Both the position numbers and the translations under genes were made by a program. From positions 2,976,001 to 3,040,000 of the forward strand of contig JAQSEB010000001.1 in NCBI GenBank assembly GCA_030063045.1: a stretch of DNA of 64,000 nucleotides. The letters are read 5' to 3'. This DNA comes from Pratylenchus scribneri (taxonomy: Eukaryota; Nematoda; Chromadorea; Rhabditida; Pratylenchidae). Below the pieces are notes generated by a model. That model did not search any database, was not told where the DNA came from, and was given only the letters and a program-made list of their open reading frames with translations. Below are positions 13,122-22,594 of this stretch, one piece after another (the first letter of the stretch is position 1; every line of letters starts with the position of its first letter).

Positions 13122-13225
13122 ATGGACTATCATGATGACACTTTAACAAATGCACATCGGAATAGGGCGGCCAGTCGAAAACTCTTTGAACATTGGAATA
13201 ATGCCAATGGAAATGGACGATTGGC
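13122..13225 (+). pseudogene. Left half of Shroom-like exon 1, cut by the Maverick
   Basis: ATG 13122 follows an acceptor-like TTTCAG. The frame reads MDYHDDTLTNAHRNRAASRK and on to GNGRLA, ending inside the 6-bp target duplication. Reading continues without a frame change in the sequence after the right end of the Maverick (39953 on). Past 13225 the frame runs on by chance through the terminal repeat for about 68 codons. Confidence 0.75.
13220..13225 (+). repeat. Target site duplication, left (ATTGGC)
   Basis: ATTGGC directly before the first base of the Maverick. An identical copy directly follows the right end at 39947-39952. Six bp is the expected Maverick/Polinton duplication size. Confidence 0.95.
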
Positions 13226-13460
13226 AGTAGGAAGTAACCCGGGAGTCGGTAAATCGGCGCTAAGGAAATCGATGGTTTTAAGCAGACATCTAATCGCCCA
13301 CTTGGAAGCGCCAGGATATTCGCTTCCTTTGCCTCGACCACCCAGGCGGCCGGCCAACAGATATCCTCTTAGTTTAACCAGTAAGTTAGAGAAACGAGAG
13401 GGATATTTACTAATGATGAGGGAAAGGGTATAGAACAAAAATTCCCAAGCAAATAGCCAC
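13226..13460 (+). repeat. Maverick left terminal inverted repeat
   Basis: Starts AGTAGGAAGTAACCCGGGAG and is the reverse complement of 39712-39946, with one C/T difference near 13444. Beyond 13460 weaker inverted similarity, broken by indels, continues to about 13755 and pairs with about 39530-39711. Confidence 0.95.
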
Positions 13461-13994
13461 CGTCCACTCGCCGTTCTGAGGAAAGGGACAAAAAGGGGAA
13501 AGGGAAATAATTCGGGGGATATTCTCAAATAAATTCCCTCAATCGTTTAGATGTTGCCTGTTGGCTGTTCTCCAAATGAAGGATGGTCCCTCAATTGCCG
13601 ATGACGGCGACCCAACCCAAAGTGGACATTGGCTACGAATGGAAAAGAGAGGCGATAGCCGACTCAAGCCAGAGAAATCGGCGATGAGATTTCTATGGGC
13701 GATGACCTTCAATTGCCGAAAGGCTGACTCAAAAGGAAAAGAGGAAGAAGAACGAAGGAAAAAAGGGAAAAGGGAAAACACTTTCACTTTCATTTCTACA
13801 GTATACAATTTTACCGCAACCATTTTTTATCCAATTGTTTGAAAGAAAATGAATATTATTGAAATGGATTATTTTGAATGAGGGATTATTAAGGGGAGGG
13901 ATATTATTTTCGAGGGAAAATGATTATTAATGAATTATTATTGGGAGGGATATTTTTGAGGAAAATGGATTATATTGAGGAAATCGAAGAAAAT

Positions 13995-15039
13995 TCAAAG
14001 TGGTCGAATTCGAAAAGCGACCGATTTATAACGGACGGCCCTGGCGCGACAAATGGGGCATTTTCTGTCTTTGATGATGCGACAACAAGGGGCGCACATG
14101 CAAAGGTGTCCGCACACATTGTACATCAATGGTCTCGCCACACGGCATGTACAACAAACCGGCTCCGGGATCAAAGTCGGATCCTCGAACAGCCATGTCC
14201 GTCCACCCAACCGTTCCGGGAGGCATAGTACATTGTTGAGGCCTTCCCTGTTGTAACCGTAATTCGGGGAAATTGCCACACGAATCGGTTCCCCAAAGAA
14301 AGCCCTCCGATTAGTTCCATCGCCGCCAATAACTAAAATTCAATTAATTATTATTATTTCAATTTTTTTTGAAAAATGAGGAATACCGAAAGGAAGGTAC
14401 ATTTCGGCTAAATGTCGATTGAAATGGATGTCGACATTGAACGCGGCCTGCACTTCTGAAAAGAATGTCTTCAATTTTAAATAAAAAGGGGAAAAATATT
14501 ACCCTCCGGACTTTCGTTTTGAGGAACGATCTCAATCCACTCATCCGGGACCATCCAACTCATGTCGAGACCATTCAATTCATAGAGCGCATTCTGGATT
14601 TCCCGATTGACTTGAAACTGAAATTAAATTATTAAAAAATAGCCCTTATATTCTTCATACATTTCTCAGGTAGATGTCCAGTTGGTCCACCTCGTCAACT
14701 ACCATGGGTTGACCGTCAGCCCCAACAAGCTAAAAATAGTTTTCCTCAAAAATTATATTTTCAAAAAAACCAACCACTCGTGGCTGACGCCAAACCAATT
14801 CCCCTCTCCGCCGTTGACGAATGCTGGCCAAACGTGGCCCGGCGAGTTGTGGCCAGGTCAAACGGTAAGGACGACTCCGGCGCTGAAAAATGAAATTTCC
14901 TCAAAATTATTTTCCTCAAAATTTCTACCTGATATCCCCACGCTTCAAGCTGTTCGAGCCGTGATGCTAGTGTTATGGCCACAGTCTCGAGGACTTCAAT
15001 GCGCGACCTCTGATCCCGAACATCGTTTTGACCGGCCAT
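13995..15039 (-). CDS. RING-finger protein, intron-split Maverick gene
   Basis: Start ATG at 15037-15039 (MAGQNDVRDQRSRIEVLE), then about six exons joined by 40-55 bp GT-AG introns (about 14883-14928, 14734-14775, 14619-14663, 14455-14506 and 14338-14390), ending at 13995. Total about 310 residues. The last exon holds a C-terminal RING: CCTCRVARPLMYNVCGHLC, then C..C and KCPICRARAVRYKSVAF. The Cys/His order resembles the C3HC4 RING at the end of IAP-type E3 ligases; no BIR domain is visible. The likely role is ubiquitin ligase (inference). It sits next to the left terminal repeat and, unlike the intronless core genes, is spliced. It may be captured host material or a late-type accessory gene. 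Confidence 0.7.
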
Positions 15040-15126
15040 TTTTTCGAGGAAGATTGAAGAAAATGCTATATTAAAAATAAATGAATAAAATTAAAAATAG
15101 GATTTTTAAAAAGATGAAAGGACCTT

Positions 15127-15339
15127 TCAAAAAGACGGAAGCCAGATGGTGAACAATACGGAAAATGAAATGACAGCCGATTGAGGCAAATATTCAAATT
15201 TCTCCCCCTCTTCCAGAATTTCCAAATTAAAATTACCCGCCCACTCAAATTCCCTCGAACATGACACCCGCATCTTCCATCCCCCTTTTTTGATCTCATA
15301 AAACTGACAGGCACGCGATAGCGGCGACTGTCGCGCCAT
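15127..15339 (-). CDS. Small ORF of unknown function
   Basis: 70 codons starting MARQSPLSRACQFYEIKKGG and ending IWLPSF. No family recognised. It lies between the RING gene and the polymerase. An upstream exon starting at 15476 is conceivable but its splice sites are unconvincing. Low confidence. Confidence 0.3.
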   Translation of the reverse strand: MARQSPLSRACQFYEIKKGGWKMRVSCSREFEWAGNFNLEILEEGEKFEYLPQSAVISFSVLFTIWLPSF

Positions 15340-15546
15340 CTTCCCGCCAAGGTCGTTAATTGCCGATTTTTAAAAATGAAAGTAAAAGGGGAGGGGTTCA
15401 AAAAATAAAAATATAAGAAGAAAAATGATGATTCATCGAACTTGGCGCCAAAACTCCGATCAACAGCTGCATCCAAATCCTCGATGCTGATTGGCTGATC
15501 ACTCTAAATGTTTGAGCAAGTTTAGACCTCGCGCCAATTTTTCGAC

Positions 15547-15553
15547 TATAAAA
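15547..15553 (+). promoter_or_regulatory. TATA box upstream of polymerase gene
   Basis: TATAAAA, followed by CCCCGAA, 109 bp before the likely ATG at 15662. Part of a recurrent promoter pattern in this element. Confidence 0.5.
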
Positions 15554-15661
15554 CCCCGAAATTTCGCCTCCGGAGCTCATTCTTCCAAAAATTCAAATTT
15601 TGGAATCCCAAAAAATTCTCTCTGCTCCGAAAAATTCTCTCTCCTCTTCCGAAAAATAAAA

Positions 15662-18160
15662 ATGCCCTCAAAGAATATTTCCTCATCCTCTCGGCGGTCT
15701 TCCCCTCCTTCCTCTCCCCCTCCCTCAAAGCGTTCTCGCTTTGAAGAGACCGACCCGACCCTGGATGAATTTATGGAAATAATCGAGAATGGAAATCGTA
15801 CAATTCCCGGCCATCAAGTCCACAAAAGCCGTTCCACATTCCGTATTAAAAAATTCCCCGAACATCCTGAATCAATAATTGGTGGCATGTTCCAAGATGT
15901 CACAACCCGTGCCGTTTTATCCGCAACCCAAATCAAAGTGGACACCATTGGCTTTATGATTAATTCGCAAAACTTGGAAGAAGGGCAACCCATTTATTCC
16001 GGCTTCAAACCTCTGCATTTGAATACGATCGAATCACTCCTCAACCTTTTCCTCAAAGTCGAACAAAGCCGTAAAGCCCTCGGCAAATCCCTCTTTGATG
16101 TTCCTCTTGAAATTGAAGTCACCGTATTGCAACGTAAAGGCCTCTCTCAAAAAGTTCGAAAAATGTTTGGCGGTCGTTATGCATCCAAACGTAATTCCCT
16201 AAATATCACCCATGTCATTGCCGAAAACCAAAAAATGAGGATCCCGGATCAAAAGGGCAATCGTTGTTTATTCTATGCCCTTCATGCTGCCCTACAATAT
16301 CAAATTCGTGGATTCGATCAAAATGCCTGGAAATTTTATCGAAGAAGTGTACATGGTCAAAGAGGGAAAATTCATAGGGAGGTGGAACAATTGATGAGGG
16401 AATTAAAAATACCGTTATGGGAGAAGGAATATAATGCATTTGATTGGGTGCCCGACGTCGTCAACTATTGGAACAATATTTTACATGCCGGCCATTACAA
16501 AATTAAAGTATGGTTTTTTGGGCCTCGAGGACTCATGAAACCAATGTACAAATATGGAGCCGAAGACTATAATATTCAACTCGTTATTCATTGGGATGGC
16601 ACTCATTTTATCGGACTCTATCAAACTGGCTCACTTTTTGGAAGACCATATTGCCTCCAATGCGAAAAGTGTTATGATAAAGACTCCAATCATGACACCC
16701 GATGCAAAAGAAAATGTTTAAATTGTCTTCGAGTTGGCGCCTCATATCCTTGCAAACCCGAAGGCAACTTCAAATTAACATGTCAAAAATGCTCAAAAAT
16801 TTTTGTCTCCCGCCAATGTTATGAGCATCATATTTCCTCAAAATCCTGCAATTACTCAAAAAGATGTCCCGATTGTGGAGTTATTTGGGACACTCGTGTA
16901 CACACAAGGAACGGATGGGGGCCACACAATTGCTATGAGAGATATTGTAAAACTTGTTATGGATATCACAGAAAGGACGACAAACGAGGATGCTTTATTA
17001 AACCGCTAGAAGTCAAACCACCAAAACCATGCCGATTTATTGCCTTTGATATTGAAACAACAGAAATTAGAGAAATTATACCGCCCAAACGCCCATATGA
17101 GCCTCCAAAAATTCAAAAGAAACTGGTGCCCAATTTTGTTTCCGTCCGAATTGCCTGCCAGGAATGCATCAGTAATGAGGAGTGGAAATTGCAAAAAATG
17201 AGGACTCCATGTAGTGTGTGCGGTCCTGATCGTACCATTACATTTGGAACTCATCCCTATGCCCGAACGGATATTGAAAAATCCGTCATTTGCAATGATC
17301 CAATCAAATCCTTCACATTATGGCTCCTCGATGAACTTCCTCAAGATCGAAACTCATACATTTATAGTCATTATGGAGGCAAATTTGATATCCACTTTGT
17401 TATTGTCGAATTCTACAAATTAGGCTGCAATCCCGATTTGATTAGACGAGGCAATAAAATAATTACAATGGATGTGGAGAAGGAAAATGGCTACCAACTT
17501 CACTTTCGAGACTCATTCAATCTATTTCCAATGGCCCTCAAACAATTACCCTCTGCATTTGGCCTCCATGTTCCCGACAAAGGCTGTTTCCCGCATAAAT
17601 TGAATCGCCCCGAAAATTTTGACAAAATTATCCAAACAACAGCTGCCGATTATACCCCTGAAAATTGGAAAACTGAAGAATACGAACGATTTATGGAGAA
17701 ATATGAAAATGAGGAAAACAAAGACTTTTATTTAAATGAGGAATTACCCGCCTATTGCACAAACGATACGGATATCCTCATGGCCGCTCTCGTAGCCTTC
17801 CGTCAAGAATTTATGGAAATATCAAAGAGGATCAAACTGGATGAGGACGGGGATGCCGATCGGGCCGGACATCTCAAGGATCCTCATAATGGACTCGATC
17901 CTCTAACGACATCTGCCACCATTGCCCGAGCTTGCATTAATCTATTCAAAGCCAACCATCTTCCAACGCATCATTTGGCACTTGTTCCCGAACGTGGCTA
18001 TGATCGACGGGACAATCAATCCAAGACGGCGTATCAATATCTACGCTGGGTGTCTGAAGAAGAAATGGTCCATATTCAAACAGCATATTCGGAGGGCGGA
18101 GAAAAGCGGTTCGGACCGTACCCCGTGGATGGGTATATGAGGAACAGAACAGAATTATAG
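15662..18160 (+). CDS. Maverick protein-primed DNA polymerase B, N-terminal part with OTU-like protease region and exonuclease (frame broken)
   Basis: The frame is open from 15491, but the Met at 15662 follows the TATA box and begins a Ser/Lys-rich leader, so it is preferred. Numbered from 15491, residues about 255-380 contain GNRCLFYALHAAL (Cys259) and HWDGTHFIGLY (His372), an OTU-like thiol-protease layout reported for Polinton polymerases. Residues 388-500 hold a run of CxxC pairs (zinc-binding). The 3'-5' exonuclease follows: FIAFDIETTE (Exo I), HYGGKFDIHF (Exo II) and YCTNDTDIL (Exo III). The frame stops at 18158-18160, just after the conserved PVDGY start of the polymerase region. Homologous sequence continues at once in another frame, so the gene has a frameshift near 18135. 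It would copy the element by protein-primed replication. Confidence 0.88.
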   Translation: MPSKNISSSSRRSSPPSSPPPSKRSRFEETDPTLDEFMEIIENGNRTIPGHQVHKSRSTFRIKKFPEHPESIIGGMFQDVTTRAVLSATQIKVDTIGFMINSQNLEEGQPIYSGFKPLHLNTIESLLNLFLKVEQSRKALGKSLFDVPLEIEVTVLQRKGLSQKVRKMFGGRYASKRNSLNITHVIAENQKMRIPDQKGNRCLFYALHAALQYQIRGFDQNAWKFYRRSVHGQRGKIHREVEQLMRELKIPLWEKEYNAFDWVPDVVNYWNNILHAGHYKIKVWFFGPRGLMKPMYKYGAEDYNIQLVIHWDGTHFIGLYQTGSLFGRPYCLQCEKCYDKDSNHDTRCKRKCLNCLRVGASYPCKPEGNFKLTCQKCSKIFVSRQCYEHHISSKSCNYSKRCPDCGVIWDTRVHTRNGWGPHNCYERYCKTCYGYHRKDDKRGCFIKPLEVKPPKPCRFIAFDIETTEIREIIPPKRPYEPPKIQKKLVPNFVSVRIACQECISNEEWKLQKMRTPCSVCGPDRTITFGTHPYARTDIEKSVICNDPIKSFTLWLLDELPQDRNSYIYSHYGGKFDIHFVIVEFYKLGCNPDLIRRGNKIITMDVEKENGYQLHFRDSFNLFPMALKQLPSAFGLHVPDKGCFPHKLNRPENFDKIIQTTAADYTPENWKTEEYERFMEKYENEENKDFYLNEELPAYCTNDTDILMAALVAFRQEFMEISKRIKLDEDGDADRAGHLKDPHNGLDPLTTSATIARACINLFKANHLPTHHLALVPERGYDRRDNQSKTAYQYLRWVSEEEMVHIQTAYSEGGEKRFGPYPVDGYMRNRTEL

Positions 18161-19887
18161 AAGTCAACGGGTGCAACTTCCATGGTTGCCCCACTTGCTT
18201 CCCCGACGACCATCAAGTTCTGTATCCAAAAGAGAAAACAGCTCTATGGTTACGACAAAACGACGCAAGAAGAATTGCTTTCCTCGAAAAATTTGTGGAC
18301 AGAATCGACGTAATATGGACCTGTGAAATCGATAGAATGAAAGCAGCGAATCCCGAAATGAAGAAAAAATGTGAGGAATATGAGGACCGTTCCCCACTGG
18401 ACCCGAGAGAATGTTTTTACGGAGGGCGCACGGGTCCATCTACGCTATTTTATGAGGCAAAAGAGGGCGAAAAGATTAGCTACTACGACTTCACTTCTCT
18501 CTACCCGTACGTCAACTACATGCTTGAGGAATGGATGATGGGATATCCAGTCGGGCATCCCAAAGTTCATATCAAAAATGAGGAAGTCAATTGGACATCG
18601 GCAGCCGACAATCCGTACAAAACCGCCCTCCTCAAATGCTGGGTCGTGCCGCCCAGACAAATTGATGTGCCAATTCTTCCCATGAAAGTGAATAAAGATG
18701 GGGATGAGCGACTTTTGTTCCCACTTTGCGCAGCATGTGCCGAATATCATCCAGACGGAGGCTACTACCATAACTATCAATGCAGGCATACAGACGACAA
18801 AAGAGGATGGATGAGTTCGTGCACTTCTATTGAGCTGGATGCTGCGCTCAACGAGGGATATAGAGTCACAAAATTGATCCGCGTCTACGAATATGAGGGA
18901 GCCGATCGAGAATTGTTCAGAGGCTACATGAAAGAATTTTTGGCCCTGAAAATCCACGCGACCGGCTTCGACAAAAACATTGAAGGGAACACCGAAGAAG
19001 AGGAAAGATTCATTCGGGAGTGCAAACAAAAATTCGGCATAACAATCGATAGACTCCTAATGAAGATGGATAAAGGGAAGAGGGCGCTGGCAAAGTTGAT
19101 TGTGAACAATTTATGGGGCCGTTTTGCTATGAGGAATTGGGGACTCTACAAAACGGCCATCACCGATGATCCAGTCAAATTAGGAGAGCTATTTGACGAC
19201 AACACAATCGACATTATGAATATTGATGAGCTGGTTGAAGGCAATGAGGAAAGGCCTTCAGTCATTATGGTCACATATCTGACAAAACGAGGCTTCGTCG
19301 AGGAAAACGATGCCTCAAATGTGGTCATCAGCCTTTGGACAACTTCATGCGCCCGCCTCCTCCTTCTTCGATCCATGCAAAAAGTTGTGAGGAGTCCCGG
19401 ATGCAAACTTCATTATGTCGACACCGATTCATTGATCTTCTCCCATCCTGAAAATGATTGCCCTCTACAGCTTGGACCTCATGTGGGCGATTTTACAGAC
19501 GAACTTCCCGACCACGACATTTTGGAAGTTTGTTTTGGAGGTCCGAAGCAATATGGAATAAAAATGAGGAAGAAAAACCAACCAAATGCCCCTCTCGAAT
19601 ATATGCTCAAAATCCGTGGAATCACCCTCAACCATGATGTTATGCACAGACAAGGCCTGCAATATGACAAATTCAAGCAACTTGTCCTCAAATATGCCCA
19701 CACCGGAATCATCGACTCCTTTCCAATTTTCATCTCCAATTTTGTCAAATCAATACGGAAAGGTGCAATCGATGGGCCAATACTATATGTGGACACGATC
19801 AAACATTACAAGCCAGTGGTCAGTAAAGGAATTGTTAAGAAAGGAGATTACACAATTTATCATTTTGGCCAATACATTCCCTCATAA
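18140..19887 (+). CDS. Maverick DNA polymerase B, palm/thumb part (continues after frameshift)
   Basis: From about 18140 the shifted frame shows the family segment NGCNFHGCPTCFP. The first Met in this frame is at 18295. Counting from it, motif A is YYDFTSLYP (about residue 63-71), motif B is KLIVNNLWGRF (about 265) and motif C is YVDTDSLIF (about 373), followed by KIRGITL. All catalytic Asp residues are present. The ORF ends at 19887 with a TAA. The two parts together have the length of a normal Maverick polymerase, so only the frame is broken: either a decayed gene, an assembly error, or less likely a programmed shift. Confidence 0.9.
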
Positions 19888-19979
19888 AATTGTACATTCC
19901 GTTCCAAAAAGCTGACTTTTTAGTCAATCATTTCCGAGTTTAGTGTGGTTTATTTAGACATAATTTTTACCATAATTTT

Positions 19980-20050
19980 TATCGAGGTATCCGAAAGGGC
20001 TCGATTGATTATGGTTTATCGAGGTATCCGAAAGGGCTCGAGTGATTATG
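19980..20050. repeat. Tandem duplication, 37-bp unit, two copies
   Basis: TATCGAGGTATCCGAAAGGG and the following bases occur at 19980-20013 and again at 20017-20050 with one difference, in the 389-bp gap between the polymerase and integrase genes. Function unknown. Confidence 0.85.
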
Positions 20051-20232
20051 TCTTCAAAACCGCAATTTACTCAAAATGAATGATTGATTTCAAGTTTACT
20101 TTGAGAATGGAATATTCCTCAAATACCTCAATTTAAATTTCCTCATTTTTGTATGTTTCATTTTTTCATTTTATGCATTTTTATGATTAATAAATATGAT
20201 TGAATATAAATTTTGTATGGGGAAAATTAGGA

Positions 20233-20240
20233 TATAAGGG
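20233..20240 (+). promoter_or_regulatory. TATA-like box upstream of integrase
   Basis: TATAAGGG about 40 bp before the integrase ATG at 20277; resembles the TATAWAAGGAC box of other genes in the element. Confidence 0.4.
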
Positions 20241-20276
20241 CAAGGATAGGAATAGAAAATTCATCTTCGCCTCAAT

Positions 20277-21371
20277 ATGGAAGAAAAATTGGCTCAAATC
20301 TATAATAATCCCTCAAATCCCGCCGGTTTTACCGGAATCGATTCCCTCTTCAAAGAAGCCAAAAAAGTCGTTCCAAAAATAAGACGTAAAGATGTTGAAC
20401 ATTTCCTCCAAGGTCATCGTACATATTCCCTTACTAAATCCCGTCGTACTCGATTCAAACGAGTCAAAACCATTCCTCTCGGATATATGACCGATTTACA
20501 AGCCGATTTGGCCGATATGCAATCCTTGGCTGAGCATAATGACGGAAATCGATACATTCTCGTCGGTATTGATGTCCTCTCCAAAATGATGTTTGCCAAA
20601 CCAATAAAGTCAAAGAGAGCCGATGATGTCCTCGAGGCAATGCGCCAAATGATTGAAGAAATGCCTCAAAAACCTTGGAGAATATACACAGATTTGGGCA
20701 CCGAATTTAAAAATAAACAGTTGAAGGAATTTTTAAAGAATGAGGAAATTACAAAATTAATGGCCAGTTCCCCATTCCAAAAGGCCTCCTTAGCTGAACG
20801 CTCCATTCGTACCCTCAAACAGCGACTCTATCGTTATTTTCATCAATACCAGACTAAAGAATGGACCAAAGTCCTCCCAAAAATTGTCAAAGCAATTAAT
20901 CATTCCAAAAGTCGAGTCATTGGAATGAGACCCATCGATGTCACCCCGGATAATGCCCAAGCTCTATGGAATAAACAGTATGCAAATGACTTTTTTGGCA
21001 AAAATAAAGCCCCGCCAAAGTTTAAGAAGGGCGATTTTGTTCGAATGAGTCTGGACAAAGGCATATTCGAGAAGGGATACATTACCAATTGGGGCGATGA
21101 AATATTGGAAGTTGATCAAGTCAAGGACACATCAAAACCGTATACCTACAAAGTGAAAGACGAAAAGGGCGAAGAATTCAAAGGACATTTCTATGGCCCA
21201 GAATTGAGCAAAGTCCGGAAAGATGACAAGACCGAATATCGTGTGGAGAAAATATTGAGGACAAGAAAGAGAAAAGATGGAAAGAAGGAACACTTGATCA
21301 AATTTATTGATTATTCCGATCCTCTATGGATTCATGAAAAGGATTTGATTGATTTGAATAAAAAAGAATAA
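20277..21371 (+). CDS. Maverick integrase (DDE, retrovirus-type) with C-terminal chromodomain
   Basis: 364 residues, intronless. N-terminal region typical of Polinton integrases (TYSLTKSRRTRFKR). Catalytic core: QADLADM (Asp77), IYTDLGTEF (Asp139) and ASLAERSIRTLK (Glu174), so the second Asp and the Glu are 35 residues apart, the DD35E spacing of the rve family. An SH3-like KFKKGDFVRMS region follows, then a chromodomain-like end: YRVEKILRTRKRKDGKKEHL, then FIDYSDPLWIHEKDL. It joins the element ends to host DNA and produces the 6-bp duplication seen here. The start ATG lies about 40 bp from a TATA-like box. No frame break. Confidence 0.95.
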   Translation: MEEKLAQIYNNPSNPAGFTGIDSLFKEAKKVVPKIRRKDVEHFLQGHRTYSLTKSRRTRFKRVKTIPLGYMTDLQADLADMQSLAEHNDGNRYILVGIDVLSKMMFAKPIKSKRADDVLEAMRQMIEEMPQKPWRIYTDLGTEFKNKQLKEFLKNEEITKLMASSPFQKASLAERSIRTLKQRLYRYFHQYQTKEWTKVLPKIVKAINHSKSRVIGMRPIDVTPDNAQALWNKQYANDFFGKNKAPPKFKKGDFVRMSLDKGIFEKGYITNWGDEILEVDQVKDTSKPYTYKVKDEKGEEFKGHFYGPELSKVRKDDKTEYRVEKILRTRKRKDGKKEHLIKFIDYSDPLWIHEKDLIDLNKKE

Positions 21372-21485
21372 TACAATACAATACATATACAATACAATAC
21401 ACAATACAATACAATACAATATACAATACAGTACAAAATTATGGGCTTATGTATTAGGGGCAAGCATGTGATTTATGGGTTTAAG
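21371..21485. repeat. Inverted flank of packaging module, left arm
   Basis: (ATACA)n at 21371-21435, then an arm (GGGCTTATG, AGGGGCAAGCATGTGATTTA, TGGGTTT) at 21441-21485. It is the reverse complement of the arm at 23888-23950, which is followed by (TGTAT)n. A related copy lies at 32743-32802. Confidence 0.8.
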
Positions 21486-21489
21486 GGTC

Positions 21490-21514
21490 TATATAAAGAG
21501 TAATGTATATAAAG
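21490..21514 (+). promoter_or_regulatory. Double TATA box upstream of ATPase gene
   Basis: TATATAAAG occurs at 21490-21498 and again at 21506-21514, 40-65 bp before the ATG at 21554. It is the only such box ahead of the three-gene cluster 21554-23888. Confidence 0.5.
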
Positions 21515-21553
21515 CTCAATGATAGATAAATAGAAAGCCCAAAAAATTCCATA

Positions 21554-22210
21554 ATGGACTTGTCCTCATTTTCTGAAAAAGACCTAAAACTAAAACTTCC
21601 ATTCGGTATGATTCTTTCTGGACCAAGTTCCAGCGGGAAAAGTACCTTCCTCCTAAAATTTATTGCCGAAGCCACAGACTTAATTACTCCTCCTCCTCAA
21701 TCCATTCTCTACTGTTTTGGAGAAATGAGTTCAACTGTTCCAATTCTTCAAAAAGCCGGAGTAGCCGTTCATTCCGGAGTCCCAGATGAAGAAGTAATTA
21801 AAAGACAAGAAAAGCCATGTCTCCTCATTTTGGATGATTTATTACTTTCCATCTCCGAGTCATATTTGTCTTCATTGTTTACCGCAAAATCGCACCACCA
21901 GAATTTTGCCATTGTCTTTGTTACTCAAAATTTATTTGAGAAGAAAATAAAGGTAGCCAGACAGAATGCTCAATATCTAGTCCTCATGAGATCTCCAAAT
22001 TCGGCATTGGCTATAAGGAACATTGGTACTCAACTATTTCCTCGACAATTGGATTATTTCCTCGATGCCTATAAGCAAGCTACAAATCAACCCTATGGCT
22101 ATCTGATGATCGATATGCACGCAGCCAGTGATCCTCTGCTTCGCCTACGGACAAATCTATTTAAGGACGATGAATACCCCATAATATTCCATCCAAAAAC
22201 TATTTTGTAA
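21554..22210 (+). CDS. Maverick genome-packaging ATPase (A32/FtsK-HerA type)
   Basis: 218 residues, intronless. Walker A is SGPSSSGKSTFLLKF at about residues 22-36 and Walker B is CLLILDDLL at about 93-101, followed by a sensor-like VFVTQNLF. The overall length and the short gap between motifs fit the poxvirus A32-like packaging ATPases of Polintons, which pump DNA into the capsid. It is first in a tight cluster: the next ORF starts 7 bp after its stop. No frame break. Confidence 0.92.
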   Translation: MDLSSFSEKDLKLKLPFGMILSGPSSSGKSTFLLKFIAEATDLITPPPQSILYCFGEMSSTVPILQKAGVAVHSGVPDEEVIKRQEKPCLLILDDLLLSISESYLSSLFTAKSHHQNFAIVFVTQNLFEKKIKVARQNAQYLVLMRSPNSALAIRNIGTQLFPRQLDYFLDAYKQATNQPYGYLMIDMHAASDPLLRLRTNLFKDDEYPIIFHPKTIL

Positions 22211-22216
22211 AAAAAA

Positions 22217-22594
22217 ATGTACGAGAAATCTCGCCCGCTGTTGACGAACGCATACGAGATACCCAAATATATTCACTCAAATGGCAAGTTTTTGAAACGT
22301 TTGAGTAAAACAAAATCCGATAAAACACTCCGTCAACTGTTGAAAAAAGCCAATACAGAAGAATTGTTGGCGCTGTCCGAAATTTGTCTCAATATTGTCT
22401 CTTCCCGTGTTGATTTGACCCCTCGCCAGAAGAAAAATCTTATGCCATATGCCGACTTTGTCCGACGAATTGGGCGTATAAAAACAGAAAGAGGAGCCAG
22501 AAAATTCATTATTCAGAAAGGAACTGGCGCCGGAAGTCATTTCTTTACCTCATTATTATCACCTATACTCAAACGTTTAACTAATGGCGAATAA
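22217..22594 (+). CDS. Conserved small basic Maverick/adintovirus protein
   Basis: 125 residues, intronless. The central stretch TEELLALSEICLNIVSSRVD with LTPRQKKNL, then basic residues and a Gly-rich hydrophobic end (GTGAGSHFFTSLLSPIL), fits a short protein I recall accompanying capsid genes in Mavericks and adintoviruses and in many animal genomes. Its function is not established; its basic character suggests a DNA-associated or minor virion role (inference). It overlaps the next ORF by 11 bp. Confidence 0.6.
   Translation: MYEKSRPLLTNAYEIPKYIHSNGKFLKRLSKTKSDKTLRQLLKKANTEELLALSEICLNIVSSRVDLTPRQKKNLMPYADFVRRIGRIKTERGARKFIIQKGTGAGSHFFTSLLSPILKRLTNGE

Noticed and set aside
13226..13433. Reading frame with a P-loop-like GVGKSALRKS through the left terminal repeat
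   Set aside because: The same frame exists in the right repeat only because the two are inverted copies. It has no start of its own and no domain; the Walker-like match is coincidental.
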